Part shown: piece by piece, positions 1 through 7,738 of the stretch | Layout of the letters: each line of letters opens with the position of its first letter | How positions within the stretch are numbered: position 1 is the first letter of the stretch | Source: Hydrogenophaga sp. | GTDB lineage: Bacteria; Pseudomonadota; Gammaproteobacteria; Burkholderiales; Burkholderiaceae_C | Assembly: GCA_020048405.1 (NCBI GenBank) | Contig: JAIFMP010000027.1 | Span: 1 to 53,702 of the forward strand | Direction of reading: 5' to 3' | DNA: 53,702 bases | The notes under the pieces: generated by a model | Database searches by the model: none | What the model was told of the DNA's origin: nothing | Seen by the model: only the letters and a program-made list of their open reading frames with translations | Translations under genes and position numbers: made by a program

Positions 1-75
1 CGTTATGTGGAGCGCATGATGCAAGCTGGACTGTCTTGCACCCCCTCATCTTTGAATTTGAAAGACCCGGCATGA
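1..75 (+). CDS. ribE: Riboflavin synthase, 3' end only
   Basis: The window opens inside a gene. Frame 1 reads 24 codons to a TGA at 73-75 and begins with R-Y-V-E-R-M, which fits the C-terminal tail of riboflavin synthase alpha chain (typically Y-V-E-R followed by a short variable tail). This enzyme dismutates two 6,7-dimethyl-8-ribityllumazines to riboflavin. The stop overlaps the ATG of ribBA (ATGA at 72-75), so the two are translationally coupled. The identification rests on this short tail plus the riboflavin context; only the last residues are visible. Confidence 0.6.
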   Translation, partial: RYVERMMQAGLSCTPSSLNLKDPA

Positions 76-1208
76 CCACCGCCCCCCCAACCATCGCCCC
101 CGTGGCCATTTCCCCAGTGGAAGACATCGTGGCCGACATGAAGGCGGGCCGCATCGTCATTCTGGTGGACGAAGAAGACCGCGAGAACGAAGGCGACCTG
201 GTGCTGGCCGCCGACCATGTTACGGCAGATGCCATCAACTTCATGGCCCGCTTCGGGCGCGGCCTGATTTGCCTCACTCTCACCCGCGAGCGCTGCGAGC
301 AGCTCCAACTCCCGCCCATGGTGGCCCGCAATGGCGACAAAAAGGGCACCGCCTTCACCGTGTCCATTGAAGCAGCCGAGGGCGTGACCACCGGCATTTC
401 TGCCGCAGACCGTGCCCGCACGGTGCAGGCGGCCGTGGCGGCCAAAGCCACTCCAGACGATCTGGTGCAACCCGGCCACATCTTCCCGCTGCAGGCGGTG
501 GACGGCGGCGTGTTGATGCGCGCCGGTCACACCGAAGCGGGTTGCGACTTGGCCGGTATGGCAGGTTGTACGCCTGCATCCGTGATTTGCGAAATCATGA
601 AAGACGACGGCACCATGGCACGCCTGCCAGATTTGCAGGTGTTTGCCGCCGAGCACGGGCTGAAGATTGGCACCATTGCTGACCTCATTCAGTACCGCAG
701 CGCGCACGAGTCGCTGGTTGAAAAACTGGGCAGCCGCCCCATGAACACCGCGTTCGGTTCGTTCACTGCCCACGCTTACCGTGATCAACCCAGCGGTGCC
801 TTGCACCTGGCACTGGTCAAGGGCGACTGGGCGCCCGACACCGTTGTGCCTGTTCGCGTGCACGAACCTCTGTCGGTGCTTGATGCGCTGGAAGTGGGCC
901 GCGCCATGCATTCCTGGAGCTTGGAGGCCAGCTTGCGCCACCTGGAAGCCCAAGGCTGCGGTGTGGCCGTGCTGCTGAACTGCGGCGAATCCGCGGAGCA
1001 ACTGCTGGCCCAGTTCGAGGGAGTAGCCCGCTCGGCCCAAGCCCCCGAGCGTGGCCGCATGGACCTGCGCACCTATGGTGTGGGCGCACAAATTTTGCGC
1101 GAATGTGGCGTGCACAAAATGGAACTCATGGGCAACCCCCGCCGCATGCCGAGCATGACGGGCTACGGCCTGGAAGTCGTCGGCTTCGTAAAAAAGGAAC
1201 ACAACTGA
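72..1208 (+). CDS. ribBA: 3,4-dihydroxy-2-butanone 4-phosphate synthase with degenerate GTP cyclohydrolase II domain
   Basis: A protein of 378 residues that makes the four-carbon precursor of riboflavin from ribulose 5-phosphate in the cytoplasm. The N-terminal RibB half (about residues 10-200) is complete: [11 protein letters not shown] carries the acidic metal and substrate site, and R-A-G-H-T-E-A and G-V-T-T-G-I-S are intact. The C-terminal half still aligns with the GTP cyclohydrolase II fold near its end ([12 protein letters not shown]), but the zinc cysteines (C-x10-C-x-C) and the G-R-G-I-G-L motif are absent, so this half should not hydrolyse GTP. That degeneration is usual in Burkholderiales, which carry a separate ribA. 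I chose ATG 72 because it overlaps the ribE stop; a TTG at 36 is in frame but unlikely. Confidence 0.92.
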   Translation: MTTAPPTIAPVAISPVEDIVADMKAGRIVILVDEEDRENEGDLVLAADHVTADAINFMARFGRGLICLTLTRERCEQLQLPPMVARNGDKKGTAFTVSIEAAEGVTTGISAADRARTVQAAVAAKATPDDLVQPGHIFPLQAVDGGVLMRAGHTEAGCDLAGMAGCTPASVICEIMKDDGTMARLPDLQVFAAEHGLKIGTIADLIQYRSAHESLVEKLGSRPMNTAFGSFTAHAYRDQPSGALHLALVKGDWAPDTVVPVRVHEPLSVLDALEVGRAMHSWSLEASLRHLEAQGCGVAVLLNCGESAEQLLAQFEGVARSAQAPERGRMDLRTYGVGAQILRECGVHKMELMGNPRRMPSMTGYGLEVVGFVKKEHN

Positions 1209-1672
1209 TGTTTGGCGCAGAAAAAGGCAACGGCGACCGTCTGGATGGCAGAGATCTGCACATTGGCATCGTGCAGGCACGCTTCAACGAATCCATCACC
1301 AACACCCTGGCCGCAGCGGCCATGGGCGAACTGCAGGCTCTGGGCGTGCACCCGGACCACATCACGCTGGTGAAGGTGCCCGGCGCGCTGGAGGTGCCCG
1401 TGGCTTTGCAAGCCATGGCAGAAAGCGACCGCTTCGATGCACTCATTGCCCTGGGCTGCATCATCCGCGGCGAAACCTACCATTTTGAGCTGGTAGCCAA
1501 CGAATCGGGCGCGGGCGTCACACGTGTGTCGCTGGACCACCAGTTGCCCATCGCCAATGCCATCATCACCACCGAAAACGTGGTGCAGGCCGAGGCCCGC
1601 CAGGTAGAAAAAGGCGTGGATGCCGCCCGCGTGGCCGTGGAAATGGCCAACCTGTTGGCCGACTTGTCCTGA
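1208..1672 (+). CDS. ribH: 6,7-dimethyl-8-ribityllumazine synthase
   Basis: A protein of 154 residues, the usual length for the lumazine synthase subunit, which condenses the RibBA product with 5-amino-6-ribitylaminouracil and assembles into icosahedral or pentameric shells. Diagnostic segments are I-V-Q-A-R-F-N (substrate loop), V-P-G-A-L-E-V-P, the glycine-rich [13 protein letters not shown] with the catalytic His region, and a late histidine-free V-E-K-G-V-D-A-A-R helix. The ATG at 1208 overlaps the TGA of ribBA (TGATG), implying coupled translation in a ribE-ribBA-ribH-nusB transcript. An upstream in-frame start near 1103 lies inside ribBA and is rejected. Confidence 0.95.
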   Translation: MFGAEKGNGDRLDGRDLHIGIVQARFNESITNTLAAAAMGELQALGVHPDHITLVKVPGALEVPVALQAMAESDRFDALIALGCIIRGETYHFELVANESGAGVTRVSLDHQLPIANAIITTENVVQAEARQVEKGVDAARVAVEMANLLADLS

Positions 1673-1712
1673 CCTGCCCCTGCGCACCTGCGCAACCCAA
1701 CCAAGCCCCCCC

Positions 1713-2201
1713 ATGACCACTCCCTCGAACGCCGCCTCAGCACCGATGGCCGCCGCCCGCCCGAAAAAATCCGCCGACAAATCGGGCCGCACCCGCGCAC
1801 GCGAGTTTGCACTGCAGGCCCTGTATCAGCACCTGGTGGGCCGCAATGAGGCATCTGACATCGACCTGTTCACCCGCGACCTCAGCGGCTTTCACAAAGC
1901 CGACAGTGCCCATTACGACGCGCTGCTGCATGGCTGCATTGCCGAAGCAGCAGAGCTGGACGCCGCCATTTCCCCCATGCTCGACCGTCCGATGGTCGAG
2001 GTGTCTCCCATCGAACACGCGGTGCTGTGGATCAGCACCTACGAGCTCAAGCACTGCCTGGACGTGCCGCTGCGCGTGGTCATCAACGAAGGCATCGAAC
2101 TGGCCAAATCTTTCGGTGGCACTGACGGCCACAAATACGTGAACGGCGTTTTGCACAAGCTGGGTGGCCAGCTGCGCGTGCTGGAAGCCGGTAAGGCTTG
2201 A
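1713..2201 (+). CDS. nusB: Transcription antitermination factor NusB
   Basis: A protein of 162 residues. NusB binds NusE (S10) and the boxA RNA to build the antitermination complex on rRNA transcripts. After an Ala/Lys-rich N-terminal tail of about 22 residues comes [14 protein letters not shown], the family's signature first helix, and near the C-terminus [25 protein letters not shown], the most conserved block. ATG 1713 lies 41 nt after ribH. Linkage of nusB to ribH is very common in proteobacteria. The gene looks intact. Confidence 0.95.
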   Translation: MTTPSNAASAPMAAARPKKSADKSGRTRAREFALQALYQHLVGRNEASDIDLFTRDLSGFHKADSAHYDALLHGCIAEAAELDAAISPMLDRPMVEVSPIEHAVLWISTYELKHCLDVPLRVVINEGIELAKSFGGTDGHKYVNGVLHKLGGQLRVLEAGKA

Positions 2202-2222
2202 AGGCAAGGAGCTGGTAAAGCC

Positions 2223-3402
2223 ATGCGCCTGTCCCACCGCGCCGAGCGCATCGACCCGTTTTACGTGATGGAGGTGGCAAAAGCCGCCAGCCTGCTGGCC
2301 GCTGAGGTGGCCAGCAGTGTTTCACCCATGGTGTTTTTGAACATCGGCGAGCCAGACTTCACCGCCCCACCTCTGGTGCAAGCCGCTGCCGAGCGCGCCA
2401 TTGCCGCCGGGGCCACGCAATACACGCCCGCCCTAGCCATCAGCCGCTGGTATGCCACGCGGTTTGGCATTCAGGTGGCCGCCGAGCGCATTGTGCTGAC
2501 GGCCGGGGCTTCGGCAGCGCTGCAGCTGGCCTGCCTGGCGTTGATTGACGCAGGCGACGAGGTGCTGATGCCCGACCCCAGCTACCCCTGCAACCGCCAC
2601 TTCGTGAGCGCTGCCGAGGGCACAGCGGTGCTGCTGCCCACCACGCCTGAGCAGCGCTTCCAGTTGTCTGCGGCGCAGGTGGATGCTGCCTGGGGGCCTC
2701 GCACCCGGGGTGTGTTGCTGGCTTCACCGTCCAACCCCACAGGCACGTCCATCCACCCCAACGAGCTGCGCCGCATTGCACGGCATCACGCTGATCGATG
2801 AGATTTACCTGGGTCTGAGCCACGACGACACGTTTGGCCAGTCTGCGCTGGGCCTGAAGGGCGAGCAAGGCCAGCCACTGGGCGACGACATCATCCGCAT
2901 CAACAGCTTTTCCAAATACTTCAACATGACCGGTTGGCGCCTGGGCTGGCTGGTGGTGCCGCCATCGCTGGTACCCGCCATCGAGCGGCTGGCGCAAAAC
3001 CTGTTCATTTGCCCCAGCACCATCAGCCAGCACGCGGCACTGGCCTGCTTTGAGCCCGACAGCCTGGCCGAGTACGAACGCCGCCGCGCCGAGTTCAAAG
3101 CCCGGCGCGACTACTTCATTCCCGAGCTGAACCGCCTGGGCCTGACGGTGCCGGTGATGCCCGACGGCGCTTTTTACGCCTGGGCCGACTGCACCCAGGC
3201 GTGCCAGAACTGGGGCATCAGCACCGATGCAGCCCACGGCAGCTGGGACTTTGCCTTTGAGTTGATGAAGCGCGCCCACCTGGCCGCCACGCCGGGGCGC
3301 GATTTCGGCACGGCAGATCCCCAGCGCTACATTCGCTTTTCCACAGCCAACAGCATGGCCCAATTGCAGGAGGCCATTCACCGGTTGGAGCATATTTTAT
3401 GA
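2223..3402 (+). pseudogene. Pyridoxal-phosphate aminotransferase, disrupted by two short deletions
   Basis: Fold-type I aminotransferase (class I/II, alanine/aspartate type). ATG 2223 opens M-R-L-S-H-R-A-E-R-I-D-P-F. The substrate segment N-I-G-E-P-D-F and the PLP region T-A-G-A-S-A-A-L are present, and the Schiff-base lysine lies in N-S-F-S-K-Y-F. Two defects are visible. Near 2431-2440 the text goes straight from Y-T-P-A-L-A to I-S-R-W-Y-A-T-R-F, about nine residues shorter than relatives but still in frame. Near 2775-2785, after E-L-R-R-I-A, the frame changes and G-I-T-L-I-D-E-I-Y continues in another frame; about seven residues are missing. As written the product stops at 2801. The stop at 3400-3402 overlaps the ybgC ATG (ATGA). 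Either a pseudogene or sequence error; see the finding on short deletions. Confidence 0.8.
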
Positions 3403-3518
3403 AAAATATGCCAAAAAACCATGACAGTATTGCACGATCAGCTACTTATTTTGAGTGGCCGATCAGGATTTATTGGGAAGACACCGATACCGGCGTGTTA
3501 GGGGTATGGACATCGTAG
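3399..3518 (+). pseudogene. ybgC: ybgC 5' remnant, cut by the island
   Basis: From ATG 3399 the frame reads 39 codons to TAG 3516-3518. Residues 18-32 are F-E-W-P-I-R-I-Y-W-E-D-T-D-T-G, the N-terminal strand and catalytic D-T-D-x-G motif of the YbgC/4-hydroxybenzoyl-CoA thioesterase family of the Tol-Pal operon. Homology then ends abruptly and the next six codons before the stop are unrelated. The expected continuation (A-G-G-I-V-F-Y-A-N-Y-L-K-F) is found 28 kb away at 31534 onwards, in front of tolQ. This is therefore the left half of a ybgC gene split by an insertion. The remnant has no room for the hotdog fold and should be non-functional. Confidence 0.9.
3487..3493. other. Left junction (candidate attL core)
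   Basis: ATACCGG here and ATGCCGG at 31532-31538 are the only sequence the two junctions share at the break in ybgC. The uninterrupted target presumably read GAT-(A/G)CC-GG in the D-T-D-x-G-G codons. A short core with a mismatch would fit elements of the Tn554 kind, whose crossover heptamers differ at the two ends. Confidence 0.5.
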
Positions 3519-3519
3519 T

Positions 3520-3530
3520 GGCGTGGTGCT
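3520..3530 (+). repeat. Left terminal inverted repeat, 11 bp
   Basis: GGCGTGGTGCT, 27 nt inside the left junction, is the perfect reverse complement of AGCACCACGCC at 31512-31522, 10 nt inside the right junction. Just inward both ends carry an ATGG and a TGGAC within 20 nt. Likely recombinase-binding arm sites; the role is inferred. Confidence 0.65.
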
Positions 3531-3535
3531 GAGCT

Positions 3536-3958
3536 ATGGACATCAAAAACCGAGACCACGGGCTTGAACTAAAGGTCAGAGACTACGAGTGCGACATGGA
3601 TCATGTTGTCAACAACGCGGTCTATCTCAACTACTTGGAACATGCTCGCCACGAGTACCTCGCCGGCATTGGTATCAAGTTCGGTGAACTAGCTAAGCAA
3701 GGTGTGAGTTTGGTAGTCACCCGCGTCGAGGCTGATTTCAAGGCTTCGTTGGTCAGCGGAGATGTGTTTCATGTGCGCACATCTCTCATGCGGAAAGGGC
3801 GCATTCGGCTTGAATTCCATCAAACCATTCATCGCTCACCAGACGACCGGCTCATGTTGAGCGCCGTGGTAACTGGCACCGCGTTAAACAAATACGGACG
3901 CCCAGAAATTCCTCCAGCGCTGGCGAATCAGCTTGAGAAACTGGAACTGAAAACGTAG
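3536..3958 (+). CDS. Hotdog-fold acyl-CoA thioesterase carried at the left end of the island
   Basis: A protein of 140 residues of the YbgC/4-hydroxybenzoyl-CoA thioesterase superfamily. The active-site stretch V-R-D-Y-E-C-D-M-D-H-V-V-N-N-A-V-Y, with its Asp and following small-residue turn, aligns with E-D-T-D-A-G-G-I-V-Y of YbgC, and L-N-Y-L-E-H-A-R-H-E-Y-L is the following hotdog helix. It looks complete and catalytically competent. The gene starts 17 nt after the end of the broken ybgC frame, points the same way as the host operon and has no obvious promoter of its own, so host read-through could express it. Its codon use is less GC-rich than the core genes. It may substitute for the ybgC that the island destroys; that role is inferred, since the two proteins are related in fold but not close in sequence. 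Confidence 0.85.
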   Translation: MDIKNRDHGLELKVRDYECDMDHVVNNAVYLNYLEHARHEYLAGIGIKFGELAKQGVSLVVTRVEADFKASLVSGDVFHVRTSLMRKGRIRLEFHQTIHRSPDDRLMLSAVVTGTALNKYGRPEIPPALANQLEKLELKT

Positions 3959-3979
3959 TGGGGCAAGCGGCGTGTGGGC

Positions 3980-4088
3980 AACCTGAAGGGTTGTCCACCA
4001 CAAGCGCGTCAGTGCTGAGGAGCGGTGGGTAACTCACGAACCTGAAGGGCCGTCCACGGGCGCTAGCCGGTGGGCGGGTGAGTTATCC
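3980..4088. repeat. Sub-terminal repeats in the left end of the island
   Basis: The 275-nt gap after the thioesterase contains a 20-bp direct repeat, AACCTGAAGGG-TT/CC-GTCCAC, at 3980-3999 and 4039-4058. It also holds an imperfect inverted pair, GGTAACTCAC (about 4028-4037) and GTGAGTTATCC (about 4078-4088). TTGTCCAC from the first repeat recurs at 31499-31506 near the right end. Such clustered repeats suit recombinase accessory-site binding, but this is only inference. Confidence 0.4.
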
Positions 4089-4233
4089 ACGGCGGACACA
4101 AGTTTCCATTTTCTTTCACTTCACTTTGAAAACTTGACGTTTTATTCGCCCTCATCATTATGTCTTGGATCTTTTTCTCAACTGGCAAAATACTGTCATA
4201 TTAATCTTGCAGCAGTTGTACCCGACGGTCTTG

Positions 4234-4500
4234 TCACTTTAAGCCCGCCATCAATTCTCGCTTGTATCTATCCCATATCGAGTTAACCAGATCCCCTGGA
4301 TTAACTTGAAGCGCTTCAGCAATTCGAAATATCGAAATCAACGCAGGTTGTGTTTTCGCTACTTCGATTTTCGCGATAAACGTTCGATTTAATTCAGCTT
4401 TTAGAGCTAACTCATCCTGACTGAGACCAAGGGTCAGTCGCCTGTTCTTCAATTCGCTGGCCAGTGCAAGTAGGAGTGCATCATCACAAGGTTTTCGCAT
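4234..4500 (-). CDS. XRE-family helix-turn-helix regulator
   Basis: A protein of 88 residues from ATG 4500 (a GTG at 4524 would add eight). Nearly the whole chain is a Cro/C1-type HTH: L-K-N-R-R-L-T-L-G-L-S-Q-D-E-L-A, followed by the recognition helix N-R-T-F-I-A-K-I-E and then P-A-L-I-S-I-F-R-I-A-E-A-L, the standard XRE helices 4 and 5. It is transcribed away from an unknown gene whose promoter lies over this gene's own start, a common layout for autoregulated pairs. It could control the neighbouring gene or the defence cluster; the sequence does not say which. Confidence 0.88.
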   Translation of the reverse strand: MRKPCDDALLLALASELKNRRLTLGLSQDELALKAELNRTFIAKIEVAKTQPALISIFRIAEALQVNPGDLVNSIWDRYKRELMAGLK

Positions 4501-4518
4501 CCATGGACTGTCTGGCGT

Positions 4519-4548
4519 TTGCACTTTCTATGCACCCGCTTTTATGGT
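4519..4548 (+). promoter_or_regulatory. Candidate sigma-70 promoter between the divergent pair
   Basis: TTGCAC at 4519-4524 and TATGGT at 4543-4548 are separated by 18 nt and would start transcription near 4555, ahead of the ATG at 4587. The -35 lies against the upstream GTG of the XRE gene, so the regulator could bind here. Found by eye only. Confidence 0.35.
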
Positions 4549-4586
4549 ACAAAATGAGCTCTCTGGACTACCTTTTGAGCTTTACC

Positions 4587-4994
4587 ATGCACCTCGACAG
4601 TTTTTGCCCATCTATCCCCACTGATTTAGACGCCCTGAAAGTGCATCTGCGTTGCAGCGGCGAGCCAATAGCAGCGCTTCCTGAGACCTTGCCAGAGGAG
4701 CTTCTTGTCTCTGTCGCTAGAGATTTGAGAATGCTGAACGATATATCTGACGATGATGATCGAACTCCAATTTTTCTCTTGGCTCCAATGATGCTTCTTG
4801 CAAGTCTTCATGTTTCGGCAGCCAAGGGCGTTGATACAGTTGGCATCAGTCAGGAATCATTTTATAAATCGATGATGGTATATCAATGGGCTACTGAACG
4901 TGAAGTTGTAAGAAGAATCACTGGGGCATCCGGTGGTGATGATCGAGAAATTTTGCTTCGAAAGTTTGAAGAAATTGGTGGTGAACTTCGCTAG
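4587..4994 (+). CDS. Unknown protein divergent from the XRE regulator
   Basis: I do not recognise this protein. From ATG 4587 it has 135 residues (starts at 4554 and 4464 are also in frame, but the promoter seen at 4519-4548 favours 4587). It is mostly predicted helix, with an acidic D-I-S-D-D-D-D-R and a hydrophobic T-P-I-F-L-L-A-P-M-M-L-L-A-S-L that could be a buried helix, and no cysteine motif or signal peptide. Codon use is AT-richer than the core. Its position beside an XRE regulator at the edge of a defence island would fit a small regulated defence or toxin-antitoxin pair, but no toxin motif is visible. Confidence 0.55.
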   Translation: MHLDSFCPSIPTDLDALKVHLRCSGEPIAALPETLPEELLVSVARDLRMLNDISDDDDRTPIFLLAPMMLLASLHVSAAKGVDTVGISQESFYKSMMVYQWATEREVVRRITGASGGDDREILLRKFEEIGGELR

Positions 4995-5035
4995 TTCTTC
5001 GTTTTTCACGAGCCAAGAAATCAAATACAGAATAT

Positions 5036-5435
5036 TTAATTTGATTGAATTGAGAACGCCTGCTTCAACCGCTCGACTGTGTGGCGCCACTTCGGTGTGG
5101 TGGGCTGGCACACAGTATTCTGGTTGCCGAACAAGCCCACTTCATTGAAGGCGTTTGTCGCGTCCCGTGCGTTGATCCATTTCACTTTCACGAAGTACTC
5201 GCTGAGATCAGGCGTATCTGCTGATGCCTTGTATTTGGGTCCGTGCTGAACCACATCCATCACGGACTTTGCACCATCAGCGGTCAATACAGTGAACTCG
5301 CTGGCAGGTTGTACAGCTTGCTCAACGATGCCAACAGCGACATAGCCCTTCTTGGGAATGTTGACCCAGACCCTGTCGCCCGGTGACAGCATCTTGAGCG
5401 TCTGGCTGTACCAAGTGCCACCACCGGCGCTGATG
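5036..5435 (-). pseudogene. C-terminal fragment of a PUA/EVE-like domain protein
   Basis: The readable part starts at about G-Y-I-S-A-G-G-G-T-W-Y-S and continues with L-S-P-G-D-R-V-W-V-N-I-P-K-K-G-Y-V-A-V-G-I-V, a beta-rich pattern that I associate with PUA/EVE-like domains at the end of nuclease or restriction-type proteins, and ends V-G-L-F-G-N-Q-N-T-V-C-Q-P-T-T-P-K-W. No suitable start precedes it: the few codons before (M-C-C-L-C) look unrelated. The 5' part is missing, and at the break (about 5435-5458) a different truncated gene begins on the other strand. This is a leftover of an older island gene. The exact family is not certain. Confidence 0.6.
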
Positions 5436-5457
5436 TATCCGCATAGGCAGCACACCC

Positions 5458-5733
5458 CTGAACCTGGTGCTGCGTATTCGTGGCGTGCTGGCTAAGTACC
5501 TTGCAGAAACACCAGTGGCCGCCGACCAGACAATCGCGCCTGTCGATGACGAATGGTCACGGGTTTGCGTCAGCGTTCAAGACACGATTCAATTGCGTAA
5601 TTGGATCCGCTCGCTGGGGCCAGATGCCGTGGTGGAAGAGCCGGAGAGCCTCAGAAGTCAACTCAAGCGGGAGTGGGAGGAGTTGATTGGTTTGTATGGC
5701 TCTACAAATCTCACTCCACCCCCAACGCCTTGA
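5458..5733 (+). pseudogene. C-terminal fragment of a WYL-domain transcriptional regulator
   Basis: About 90 codons ending at TGA 5731-5733. L-R-I-R-G-V-L-A-K-Y-L-A-E-T-P, the A-D-Q-T-I that follows, and D-T-I-Q-L-R-N-W-I-R-S-L-G-P-D-A-V-V-E-E-P match the WCX C-terminal extension of WYL regulators (pattern: W-I-L-S-L-G-x-x-V-x-V-L-E-P-x-x-L-R). The HTH and WYL domains are absent. The fragment is joined back to back with the truncated gene on the minus strand, so a deletion has removed the 5' halves of both divergent genes. WYL proteins commonly regulate defence islands, so this may be the ghost of an earlier regulator. Its 3' end overlaps the end of brxL by 23 nt. Confidence 0.65.
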
Positions 5734-7730
5734 ACACCGCATCCACCGGGTCTGAATAGAAGCTGGTCTGGAACTTGGCAAACAGCTCACCCGGTACCGA
5801 CGGAATGTCGGTCACGCTGGACATGGGAAGCAAGATGCGTTTAGCCCCTGCGTCAAACGCCACCTGCATGCTTTCGGCCAGGTTTCTGGCCTGGCTGATG
5901 GTGCCGCCCAGTGTCATGTCACCCATAACGGCCAGTTGGCCCTGCACGGGTTTGCTCAGCGCGGCTGAGCACAAGGCAATGAAGCTGGTCAGCGTCAGTG
6001 CCTCAGGTGTGCCGCTGCTTTGCAGCTCCACCATGTGCAGGTGGTAGTCCTTTTCGGTGGGGTGAATGGACGCGCTCACTCGGCCAGCGTTGGCCTTGAA
6101 GTAATCAAACGCCACGCGCACCGGCTCTTTGGACAACTGGCCCGACACATTCAACTTGCCCGTGCCCGCCATGGCCTGGATCTCCATGCGGTATAGGCCA
6201 GGCATTTCTGCCGAACCCATGGCAATGGTGTGCAGCACGCCCGGCTGCAGGCGGCCTTCCGGAATCAGCCCACCGCCGCCCTGCTCGGGCACCGACACAA
6301 AACGCTCCTGCATGTCCTCCAGGTCGATGTACGAGAAGTGCACGTCGTAAAACTCCATGCCGCCAATTTTCTTGAGTTGCTCTTTCACACGGCGGCGCAC
6401 TTCCAGCGCGTACTCCAGGCACTTGCGCACCGCGTCTTTGTTGTATTCCCCGTTGGGGTACAGCAGCTTCAACAGGCCGGAGACTGTGCGGCGCACGGCA
6501 ATGGTGTCGCGCTGGTTCAAGTTGTTGCCCAGCTTGAAGAACTTGTCGATGGCATCGGCAAAGCTGCGCTTGCGCATCTCCCGCGCCCATTCGGCTAGGT
6601 AGTCGACGATCAAGCCGTACTGGTTGGTGAAAAACTCGGGCCGCATTTTGGGAATTTCCCAGCCGGGCACATAGGCGTGGAAGCGGTCAAAGAAGGCCGA
6701 ATCGATCATCGCCTCGGGGAACGGGGCGAGCAGGTGGCTGGTTTTGACCAGGCTTTCCACGCTCTGGTTGATGTTTCCCACAAACACCATGGAAGCACTG
6801 GCGTTGATGGACTCACGCCCCCGGCTGAACGAGCCGCTGGCCATGTAGTCCTTCATGATCTGCACGCCGTCGTGGTCTTTGAAGTTGATGCCCGCCACCT
6901 CGTCAAAAGCCACCACGTCCCACAGGCCCACCAACCCAATCTTGCGCGCGCCCATGTTGTAAAACAGGTTGGCCACGGTGGTTTGCCCGCCCGACACCAA
7001 TATGGAGTTGGGGCTGATCTCTTTGTAGATGTGGCTCTTGCCTGTGCCGCGTGGCCCCAGCTCGCACATGTTGTAGTTGTTCTCCACCAGCGGAATCATG
7101 CGGGCCAGCAAATGCCACTTGGCGCGTTCTTTGAAGCAGGTGGGCTCCATGCCGGTGGAGCGCAGCAGAACGTCCAGCCACTGTTCTTCGGTAAAGCCAC
7201 GCCTGCCGGTGAACAGCTCCTCCATGTCCAGGCCCGGCATCTGAATGGGCTTGAGGTCAGACACGATGAAGGGCGAGGTTTTCTGGTTCTCTTCAAAGCG
7301 GTATTGCAGCGTGACGATGCACCAGATGCCCCCGGCCAGCAGCTTTTCGAACTCGCGCACATACGAGTCCGGCATTTCTGCGTCTTTGATGCCCAGGTTG
7401 GACAGCAGCGCCTCGTACGAATCCCGCTTTGAACGAGCCGCGCTCGCGGATCTTGCTTTTGACCTTCTCGGCCTCGTCGGGGCGCACGTAGTTTTCGGCC
7501 AGTACGCGCTTGACGGTTTCCAGCCCGGCGTCGATGGTGGCCGCGTCGTCCGATGCGCAGTACATGCCCAGCAGGTACTCCAGCACATACACCGGGACAT
7601 TGGCTCCTTCTTTGATGAGCTTGGTCAGGTCCTTACGGACCACCTTGCCGCCAAAGTGCTGGTTCAGCAGTTTGTCCAGGCCACCGTCCAAGGTGGGGCT
7701 TGCGGTGGGAGTGAGTGTGAATTCGGTCAT
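5711..7730 (-). pseudogene. brxL: BrxL, AAA+/Lon-like BREX protein, split by a short internal deletion
   Basis: BrxL is a DNA-binding AAA+ ring ATPase of BREX type 1. ATG 7730 opens M-T-E-F-T-L; the N-terminal block K-V-V-R-K-D-L-T-K-L-I-K-E-G-A-N-V-P-V-Y-V and V-K-S-K-I-R-E-R-G-S-F-K are typical. At about 7425-7435 the frame breaks: the expected stretch of about 12 residues (V-I-D-K-V-x-V-K-L-N-E type) is missing and R-D-S-Y-E-A-L-L-S-N-L-G continues in another frame to the stop at 5711. The second part has Walker A G-P-R-G-T-G-K-S-H, Walker B V-V-A-F-D-E-V and the C-terminal Lon-like domain ending S-D-P-V-D-A-V-F-K-A-L-G. pglZ ends 8 nt upstream. Either a disabled gene or a sequence error; the ATPase and Lon-like parts are otherwise uninterrupted. 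Confidence 0.88.
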
Positions 7731-7738
7731 GCGCAGGC

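Noticed and set aside
3400-4100. tRNA gene as integration target at the left end
   Set aside because: No tRNA-like sequence at either junction; the target is clearly the ybgC coding sequence.
4995-5800. Insertion sequence as cause of the two truncated genes
   Set aside because: No transposase or terminal inverted repeat here; the two fragments abut directly, which fits a simple deletion.
7400-7460. Phase-variable switch in brxL
   Set aside because: No homopolymer or short tandem repeat at the break that could slip back and forth.
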